Of a DNA stretch of 64,000 bases, positions 56,851 through 64,000 are shown piece by piece. Position numbers and translations under genes: made by a program. The DNA lies in contig NC_041007.1 of the NCBI RefSeq assembly GCF_004193775.1, forward strand, positions 24,592,948-24,656,947, given 5' to 3'. Origin of the DNA: Glycine soja. Its lineage: Eukaryota; Streptophyta; Magnoliopsida; Fabales; Fabaceae. Under the pieces are notes generated by a model, which did no database searches, had not been told where the DNA came from, and worked only from the letters and a program-made list of their open reading frames with translations. Positions within the stretch are counted from its first letter, which is position 1, and the number at the start of each line of letters is the position of its first letter.

Positions 56851-57213
56851 ATACCTTACAAAACATATATATGTATGTTTAGGTAGTGAAAATACCTTAG
56901 ATATGCATGTATGTAAACAAAAAAACACTTCACAAAATATATATATGTATGTTTAGGTAGAAAAATACCTTAGATATGCATGTATGTAAACAAAAAACAC
57001 TTCACAAAATATATATATGTATGTTTAGGTAGAAAGATACCTTAGATATGCATGTATGTAAACAAAAAATACTTCACAAAATATATATGTATGTTTAGGT
57101 AGAAAGATACCTTGGATATGCATGTATATAGCAAAAATACCTTACAAAACATATATATGTATGTTTAGGTAGCAAGATACCTTGGATATGCATGTATATA
57201 GCAAAATACCTCA
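56851..57213. repeat. 71-bp stem-loop array in Element 2
   Basis: Five units of about 70 bp: AGGTAG..ATACCTT stem-loop, ATATGCATGTATGTAAAC or ATATAGC, then ATATATATGTATGTTT. Confidence 0.85.
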
Positions 57214-57219
57214 TGAAAA

Positions 57220-57785
57220 AAAAAGAGAAGAAAAAAAATCAAACAAGAAAAAGAAATAAACAAATAAAAAAAAGAGAAAAAAAAGAAAAATAAGTTGTCT
57301 AGCTGAAAAACCAACATGCTTTTGAAAAGAGATGACTTCCTACTTTTCTTTGAAGAAAAATTCGCTGATCATAGCTAGTTTTTGGAAAAAAAAAAGTGTC
57401 TACATCTGAAGGGTGAATGCTGTGAAAATTTCCCCGGACGCCCGAAGTGGACTTGGAGGAATGCACAAATCGATAAAAGAACATATTTTGGAAACATTGG
57501 GTTGATTTAAAATAGAGGAAATGAATCCTGAGCCCTAGCATCACATGACCATAAAATTTGACACTTGAGCGTCCGCATAGGTGCATGCATAACCAGTTTT
57601 GCATAAAATTTCCAAATCATCATTTTTGCATTTGTGTCATGGAAATAATGTGGGGCATCCCTTTTATCCTTGAACCAAACCAAACCCTGACATGTATCAT
57701 GTCTAGCCATTCTACAAGCTTTGAGCCAAAATCCTGACTCACCATAAACCTTGACCCAGGGTGAGAATGCCAATCCTTACCCTCG
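57220..57785. other. Non-coding stretch of Element 2
   Basis: A-rich start (57215-57300), then unique sequence shared with Element 1. No frame conserved between the two copies. Confidence 0.5.
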
Positions 57786-58040
57786 GAAGCAAAAAAAGGA
57801 AAGAAGGAAAGGAAATTTCCAATCAAAGAGAAAGCAAAAAAGGAAGGAAAGGAAATTCCCAATCAAAGAGAAAGCAAAAAAGGAAGGAAAGGAAATTCCC
57901 AATCAAAGAGTGGGAGAAAGAGAAAAAAGAAAAGAAAGGAAATTCCCAATCAAAGAGTGGGAGAAAGAAAAAAGAAAAGAAAGAAAATTCCCAACCAAAG
58001 AATGGGAGAAAGTAAAAAAGAAGGAAGCTCCTGGTCAAAG
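57786..58040. repeat. Purine-tract array in Element 2
   Basis: Five to six copies of AAAGGAAATTCCCAATCAAAG plus AG-rich spacer. Counterpart of 15660-15870. Confidence 0.8.
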
Positions 58041-58690
58041 AAACTAGAAGAAATGTGCCGAGAGGTCCTTGGACCAGACGATATCTGAACAATACAGAAT
58101 TGTCACCAAATGAACAAAAGAAAGAAAAGGAAACCATGACCTAAAAGTGGTCTTCTCCCTTTGATTACCAACCAAAATCCTGTGCGCTAGCAACTTTTTC
58201 GCCCCGCACTAAACAAAAACAGAAAAGGAAAAAGCCAACCAAAAATCAAAAGCCAAAAACACACAAAAGCCAAAAAAAACCCATCAAAAGAACCCATTCC
58301 CAAGGGAAGTCTTATTGATCCATGATCACGCATGTAATTTTTGATTTGATAGGAAATAATTTGCAAAGTCAATTCATGACATATCTATGGTTCGGAATTA
58401 GGATGAAACACTTACCTATGCGAGATTGATACACTTTGAGTGATTTTCTTCTATTTTGTCGAACCCAGTGTTTCCTCTAAATGTTCATTTAGAAAACGAA
58501 ATGCTAACATCCAAAATCTCAGTTAAGGTTATGGGGGATTTCATCAGCAGACTCTCCTTCCCCGGTAAACGCATTGTTTTTTCACTCAAAAAAGCGTATG
58601 CTGCTCTAATCAGTTGGAATATTTATCTCTTTACTAAAGCATGTTTGCATTTTAGCGAAGAAAACACCGAGACTTTTTCAAGTCTCACAA
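58041..58690. other. Non-coding stretch of Element 2
   Basis: Counterpart of 15011-15659. No gene. Confidence 0.5.
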
Positions 58691-59020
58691 GTTATCCAGA
58701 ACTACGTAGGTCTGAGTTCCTCATTGGAGGATACGTAGGAGCAAGAGCCTCGCTTTTGTCGACCGCATCGCCTTTTGTTGCCATGACCCAAGAGCTGGTA
58801 GCCCGCGGAGACACCTTACGATATCCGTACCTCGTCATTCAGTAACCCCAAGTGTGATTGACGAGCAGAGGCCAATGTGGTCATCTGCGCCCTTTCCGGA
58901 GATGTCAGCATTTTCCGATGGAGACTTTTCAAGTCGCACAAGTTATCTAGAACTACGTAGGTCTGAGTTCCTCATTGGAGGATACGTAGGAGCAAGAGCC
59001 TTGCTTTTGTCGGCCGCCCC
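58690..59020. repeat. Two TACGTAGG modules, Element 2 interior
   Basis: CTACGTAGGTCTGAGTTCC at about 58702 and 58953, each followed by TCATTGGAGGATACGTAGG and AGCAAGAGCC. Homologous to modules in the LTRs. Confidence 0.8.
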
Positions 59021-59074
59021 ATAATCTTTGTCATACTGACCCTGAGGTCATGTGACATGCACCCTTGTGTCATC

Positions 59075-59560
59075 CAGAGGCGGCGGGCCCGATGATACGC
59101 GGAGATACCTTACGGTTATCCGCACCCTTTTGTCATCCAGAGGCGGCGGGCCCGATGACAAGCAGAGACAAAATTTGGTCATTCTGGACCCTTGTATCAT
59201 CCAGAGGCGGTGGGCCCGATGATACGCGGAGATACCTTACGGTTATCTGCACCCTTGTATCATCCAGAGGCGGCGGGCCCGATGATACGCGGAGATACCT
59301 TACGGTTATCCGCACCCTTTTGTCATCCAGAGGCGGCGGGCCCGATGACAAGCAGAGACAAAATTTGGTCATTCTGCACCCTTATATCATCCAGAGGCAG
59401 CGGGCCCGATGATACGCGGAGATACCTTACGGTTATCCGCACCCTTGTGTCATCCAGAGGCGGCGGGCCCGATGATACGCGGAGATACCTTACGGTTATC
59501 CGCACCCTTGTGTCATCCAGAGGCGGCGGGCCCGATGATACGCGGAAATACCCGAGTGGT
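59075..59560. repeat. 60-64-bp stem-loop array in Element 2
   Basis: Alternating units: type A (GATACGCGGAGATACCTTAC; starts near 59092, 59220, 59282, 59410, 59473, 59536) and type B (GACAAGCAGAGACAAAATTT; near 59156, 59346), joined by TCATCCAGAGGCGGCGGGCC with a TCATC/GATGA inverted repeat. Element 1's 100-bp unit equals A plus B minus one linker. Confidence 0.9.
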
Positions 59561-59726
59561 TATCCGTATAAACATTCTTTTGCTATCTGTAAGACAGAAC
59601 ACTTGATAGCATGCAGAGGCTGACATAGTCTTCTGCACCTTTTGTTCCTCCGGGAACAACAAGTCATTTACATGCGGAAATTTCATGGTCGCCCGTGACT
59701 CTCGTCAACCGAGAGGAGCGAAATTA

Positions 59727-60382
59727 GTGTCATACACTAATTTTCGTCCGGGGACCTTTGCTTGATGACATGCGACCTTTCTTTGGTCCTTGTGAGGTGC
59801 TTGGCACCCATCATTAGGCGATTTGTGAAATTCCGGGAACCACAAGTCATGGTCACCCGCGACTCTCGTCAACCGAGAGGAGCGAAATTAGTGTCATACA
59901 CTAATTTTCGTCCGGGGACCTTTGCTTGATGACATGCGACCTTTCTTTGGTCCTTGTGAGGTGCTTGGCACCCATCATTAGGCGATTTGTGAAATTTCGA
60001 GAACCACAAATCATGGTCACCAGCAACTCTCGTCAACCGAGAGGAGCGAAATTAGTGTCATACCCTAATTTTCATCCGGGGACCTTTGCTTGATGACATG
60101 CGACCTTTCTTTGGTCCTTGTGAGGTGCTTGGCACCCATCATTAAGCAATTTGTGAAATTCCGGGAACGACAAGTCATGGTCGCCCGCGACTCTCGTCAA
60201 CCGAGAGGAGCGAAATTAGTGTCATACACTAATTTTCGTCCGGGGACCTTTGCTTGATGACATGCGACCTTTCTTTGGTCCTTGTGAGGTGCTTGGCACC
60301 CATCATTAGGCGATTTGTGAAATTCCGGGAACCACAAGTCATGGTCACCCACGACTCTCGTCAACCGAGAGGAGCGAAATTA
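59727..60382. repeat. 164-bp PPT-like/U3-head array in Element 2
   Basis: GTGTCATACACTAATTTTCG or a close variant recurs at 59727, 59891, 60055, 60219 and 60383 (period 164, four full units). Each unit is the first ~113 bp of the LTR plus ~50 bp of internal sequence with the hairpin CTCTCGTCAACCGAGAG followed by GAGCGAAATTAG. The fifth start is fused to mid-LTR sequence. Confidence 0.95.
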
Positions 60383-61869
60383 GTGTCATACACCTGGGCG
60401 TGCTGGGCGGCAACCACCTCCCCTATTTTGCTATAAATAGGGGAGGAAGTGAAGAAGAAAAGGGTTCAGCCCCTTTGGCACTTCTCTCTCTTTCGAATTT
60501 GCTTGGAAAAATTGTTTCCGTGAAGAAAATCGAAGCCGAGGCGCTTCCGAAACGTTTCCGTAACGTTTTCCGTGAGGAATTTCGCAAAGGTTTCAACCGT
60601 TCTTCGACGTTCTTCATTCGTTCTTCATCGTTCTTCGATCTTCAACGGGTAAGTACCTCGAACCAAGCTTTTCGATTCATTCTATGTACCCGTAGTGGTC
60701 CACATTGTGTTTCGTGCATTTTTATTTTCGTTTTGTTTACTTTTTATACCCCCTGTTGACGTGCTTAAGCCATTTTACTTAAGTCATTTCTCGCTTAACT
60801 TAAAAATAAAATCAATTTCCACTGAACGTTTGAATTGTTTTATCCGTTAACTTCGGTTAAAATGAATTCCGACCGTTCGGTCATGCCGTAACCACGTTGG
60901 AAATCAAAAAGAGGTCAAAAAATAAATATAATAATCAAAAAATATTTTTTTTAGTAAAGTAAAGCGAAAAATCAATCGGACGTTTTCTCTTTGGGATTTC
61001 TCATTCTTAATCGAATTGACTAATAACTAAAGTGAAATTAAGGCTAAAATCAACTCGCCTAGTCAAGCTCGTCCACAAAAATAGGCTTTTGAAGTTTGTC
61101 ATTTCAATTTCTCACTAAGTAAAAATGGATCATTTTTAAGGTCCAACGCCTTAAAATGATCACCACTTAAGCAAAAAAAAGAATCACTTGACAAAAAGCA
61201 AGAACTACGTAGGTCTGAGTTCCTCATTGAGGATACGTAGGAGCAAAAGCCCCGCTTTTGTCGACCACCCCAAGAGATCGTTAATGGTCCAATGCCTTAA
61301 CGTTTCTCTCCTTTCAAAAACAAGAGGTCGTTAATGGTCCAACGCCTTAACGTTTCTCTCCTTTCAAAATCAAAAGACCGTTTAATGGTCCAACACCTTA
61401 AATGACCTTTTGTTCAATAAAAACATATTTCACAAAAAAAAGACAAAAATAACTTAACCAAACACTTTCTTCCGAAAGAACTACGTAGGTCTGATTTCCT
61501 CATCGCAAAATTGAGGAATACGTAGGAGCAAAGGGAAACACCCTTGTCGACCACAAAAAGAAAAAAATATAAAAAGGGTATAAAGGATATAGAGACATAA
61601 AAAGGGAACATAAAAAATCAAAGTCATGTTTGCACATTCGATTAAAGGCTGCCGTCCCTTGGGACGGACGTGTGGGGTGCTAATACCTTCCCCGTGCGTA
61701 AATACAACTCCCGAACCTTTCACTTAAAAGTTCGTAGATCGTGTCTTTTCCGGTTTTTCTGACGTTTTCCTCAAATAAACGTTGGTGGCGACTCCGCACG
61801 TATTCCTTTCGTGGAACACGCATCCCGCGAGTCACGCGTCGCCCTCCCGCCGAAGGGTAGGTTGCGACA
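60383..61869 (+). repeat. Element 2 3' LTR, 5'-truncated
   Basis: Resumes at CCTGGGCG about 470 bp into the LTR, right at the palindromic minisatellite. TATAAATA at 60432. The true PPT (AAAGAGGGGCAAC) is missing. Because a 5' LTR copies its U3 from the 3' LTR, the intact 5' LTR shows that the deletion happened after insertion. Confidence 0.9.
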
Positions 61870-61874
61870 GGCAT
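61870..61874. repeat. Target site duplication GGCAT, right copy (Element 2)
   Basis: Matches 44752-44756. Confidence 0.95.
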
Positions 61875-62640
61875 CATTGGTGGTTATCATGAATGGCTGA
61901 AAGTTCATATACGAGGTTTAGATTGGCTCGCCAAGTTAAAAGTCGTCAGCGAAGACAGTTTCGAAGCACCGAAAGAAGACGAGGAAGTCCAAGCTCTCAA
62001 AAACGAGTTAGGAAAGGTGAAACTTGCCAAGGAGAAGTTCAAGTTAGCCGCTACACACATCCGGAAGGAGTGTGCCAAATTACGAGAAGAGAATGCAACT
62101 ACCGCAAGAGCCCTTGAACAAGAGACCAAGAGGGCTTGCAAGGAAGAGTATGGCCGTAACAAATTTCGCGGAGCTCTGAGGGGTAGCAACAGTGAACTCA
62201 AGCTGCGAAGGGAAGAGAGGGACCAGTCGCGAGCACATAGCATGGTCTTGAAAGAGGAGTTAGTTGCCTGTTCAAGGTCCAAAAGGAGCTTGTCTCAGCG
62301 TTTATGCGAGACAGAGGCCAACATGCTAGCTATCATCGCCAAGTACCAAGAAGAGTTAAGTCTAGCCACGACCCATGAGCATAGGGTCGCGGACGAGTAT
62401 GCCCAAGTATACGCGGAAAAAGAGGCTAGAGGAAGGGTGATCGACTCTTTACACCAAGAGGCAACCATGTGGATGGATCAGTTTGCTCTTACCTTGAACG
62501 GGAGTCAAGAACTTCCCCGATTGTTAGCCAAGGCCAAGGCAATGGCGGACACCTACTCCGCCCCCGAAGAAATTCATGGGCTTCTCGGCTATTGTCAGCA
62601 TATGATAGACTTAATGGCCCATATAATTAGAAACCGCTAG
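61875..62640 (+). pseudogene. ORF1 of host element, last part
   Basis: Continues the interrupted frame: YHEWLKVHIRGLDWLAKLKV, then a long coiled-coil (KLREENATTARALEQETKRA; VIDSLHQEATMWMDQFALTL) and the family ending LAHIIRNR. No stop or frameshift in this part. It supplies the Arg codons (for example RKE, FRGALRG) where Elements 1 and 2 have stops. Confidence 0.85.
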
Positions 62641-62875
62641 GAAACTTGTATGGTCTCTCAGATCTTGACTAGATACGACTTTCTGAAATAAAATGAGTTG
62701 GTCCCATGTTTTTACTCCAAAAAGCTTGTGCGAATCAAATCACTCCTGCATTTTATCTCTAGCATGCATTCTTTCTTTCTTTACCCACTCCTCACGTTTG
62801 GTTTTTTTAGGGAAAAACACCATAACTAAACGCGCCACAAGGCATCCCTATCGCACCAGACCTAAATCTAGAACG
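62641..62875 (+). other. Short ORF1-gag spacer of the host element
   Basis: About 235 bp versus about 1.1-1.2 kb in Elements 1 and 2. The part after 62770 differs from them. Confidence 0.6.
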
Positions 62876-64000
62876 ATGGGTGATCAAGAGGAGACACAGG
62901 AACAGATGAAAGCCGACATGTCGGCTCTGAAAGAACAGATGGCTTCCATGATGGAGGCCATGTTAGGAATGAGGCAGCTCATGGAGAAAAACGTGGCCAC
63001 CGCTGTCGCTATCAGTTCGGCTGCCGAAGCAGACCCAACTCTCTTGGCTACCGCGCGCCATCCTCCCTCAAACATAGTAGGACGGGGAAGGAACACGCTA
63101 GGGCATGACGGCAACCCTCATCTGGGATACAACCGAGCGGCTTACCCTTATGGATTGCCGCCCAACTACTCACCACCCGTCCTGCAAGACGATGCGGGCC
63201 ATATTGCTTCTCCCGTCCTTGAAAGAGAGCCTCCTCAACAGCCTGACAAGGTCCACGAAGACCCTCAAGACTATGCTCGAAGGGACGTCGAGTTCTATCC
63301 CCCGATCCCCGAAGGGCCGGCACCCAGCACGTTGCCTCAGCCCAACATCAAGACACAACCAATAGTTTTGTCCATGGAAGGACCGCCCCCGGCAACTGAA
63401 GAAAGGAGGAAGCTCGATCTCCTCGAGGAGAGACTGAGGGCCGTGGAAGGATTTGGTGACTATCCGTTCGCAGACATGACGGATCTCTGCTTAGTACCCG
63501 ATGTTGTTATCCCTCCGAAGTTCAAAGTACCAGACTTCGACAAGTATAAAGGGACAACTTGTCCCAAGAACCATCTCAAGATGTACTGTCGCAAGATGGG
63601 CGCGCACTCTAAGGATGAGAAGCTATTAATACACTTTTTTCAAGATAGCTTGGCCGGAGCCGCAGTAGTTTGGTACACTAATTTGGAAGCTTCCCATATC
63701 CATACTTGGAAGGATCTGATTACTGCCTTCCTAAGGCAATATCAGTATAATTCTGATATGGCTCCCGATCGCACTCAGCTGTAGAATATGTTCAAGAAAG
63801 AGGGCGAAACCTTTAAAGAATACGCACAGCGGTGGAGAGACTTGGCAGCACAAGTGGCTCCTCCCATGGTCGAGAGAGAGATGATCACTATGATGGTAGA
63901 CACTTTGCTAGTGTTCTACTATGAGAAGCTAGTAGGTTACATGCCATCTAGCTTCGCGGACCTAGTGTTCGTCGGGGAAAGAATCGAGGTAGGATTGAAA
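62876..64000 (+). pseudogene. Gag of host element, one nonsense codon, runs off the window
   Basis: MGDQEETQEQMKADMSALKE coiled-coil, Pro-rich middle, core DLLEERLRAVEGFGDYPFAD, FKVPDFDKYKGT, MYCRKMGAHSKDEKLLIHFF and VVWYTNLEASHIHTWKDLIT, all in one frame. A TAG at 63782-63784 stands where Elements 1 and 2 have CAG (Gln), a C-to-T change in a CAG context. The frame then stays open to the window end (EYAQRWRDLAAQVAPPMVER). The frame is also open upstream to 62693 with a basic HPYRTRPKSRT run. Capsid-type structural protein; possibly the gag that packages the non-autonomous copies, by inference. Confidence 0.85.

Larger units (their letters stand above)
44757..61869 (+). mobile_element. Element 2: complete non-autonomous Ogre-like LTR retrotransposon
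   Basis: 17,113 bp with a perfect GGCAT duplication, inserted in ORF1 of the host element and inverted relative to Element 1. It has the same order of parts as Element 1: LTR, PBS, leader, ORF1, gag, captured LTR fragment, 24-bp array, captured protein fragment, 71-bp array, purine array, 60-bp array, 164-bp junction array, 3' LTR. No pol. The 3' LTR has lost its first ~470 bp and the PPT. About nine differences are visible by eye between the LTRs over ~1.48 kb, so it is older than Element 1. Confidence 0.9.
40239..64000 (+). mobile_element. Host Ogre-like element, interrupted and running off the window
   Basis: 5' LTR remnant, PBS, leader, ORF1 and gag on the plus strand, with a solo LTR (42888-44535) and the whole of Element 2 (44757-61869) inside ORF1. 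Once the insertions and their TSDs are discounted, ORF1 is open from 42004 to 62640 except for one TAG at 42784, and gag is open except for one TAG at 63782. It is clearly less decayed in coding sequence than Elements 1 and 2 and has a short ORF1-gag spacer, so it may be the autonomous type. Its pol would start beyond 64000. Confidence 0.85.

Overview
The window is plant nuclear DNA, almost certainly from a legume and most likely soybean (Glycine) or a close relative. The evidence is Ogre-type (Ty3/gypsy, Tat lineage) retroelements whose LTRs begin TGTCATACCC and end GGTTGCGACA with a tRNA-Arg-type primer site, a CACTA transposon with ACATCGGTT/AACCGATGT subterminal repeats, recurrent AATCGATTA motifs, and Athila- and Tekay-like remnants. 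This reads as repeat-dense (pericentromere-like) DNA. I see no intact host gene, no tRNA or rRNA gene and no CRISPR.

Layout. 1-4961: decayed Athila-like element (gag-protease-RT-RNase H in one frame with stops and an RT deletion, PPT, 3' LTR). 4962-10672: a long solo LTR (5874-8741, minus), a second diverged LTR piece of the same family (to 10246), and a TGTTGGACAAGTGG-type LTR fragment. 10673-34931: a CACTA element (genes on minus) split by two insertions: a complete 17.5-kb non-autonomous Ogre-like element, here Element 1 (11119-28617, minus, TSD GTTAG), and about 3.5 kb of foreign DNA (about 31.15-34.70 kb) that looks organellar. 34932-40238: a 5.3-kb non-autonomous Ty3-type element with two LTRs, PBS, PPT and one fused gag/relic-RT ORF. 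40239-64000: an older Ogre-like host element (5' truncated LTR, PBS, ORF1, gag, running off the end). Its ORF1 is interrupted by a solo LTR (42888-44535, TSD ATTCC) and by a second 17.1-kb non-autonomous element, Element 2 (44757-61869, plus, TSD GGCAT).

Elements 1 and 2 are relatives in opposite orientation. Both carry LTR, PBS, a broken ORF1 and a broken gag, then about 7.5 kb without protease, RT, RNase H or integrase. In that space lie a captured LTR fragment, a 24-bp stem-loop array, a captured plant-transposon-protein fragment, a 71-bp stem-loop array, a purine-tract array, a 60/100-bp stem-loop array and a 160-164-bp array that repeats the internal/U3 junction. They share in-frame stops in ORF1 and a frameshift in gag, so a defective lineage has been transposing, presumably using proteins from an autonomous relative. 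The host element at the right edge, with a largely open ORF1 and gag, may be of that kind, but its pol lies outside the window. An autonomous/non-autonomous partnership of Ogre-like elements is known in soybean. The stem-loop design of nearly every array, the covarying stems of the 24-bp array, and the serial PPT-like/U3 repeats are the observations I think deserve most attention.

All coordinates, homologies and counts come from reading by eye. No alignment or database search was run.
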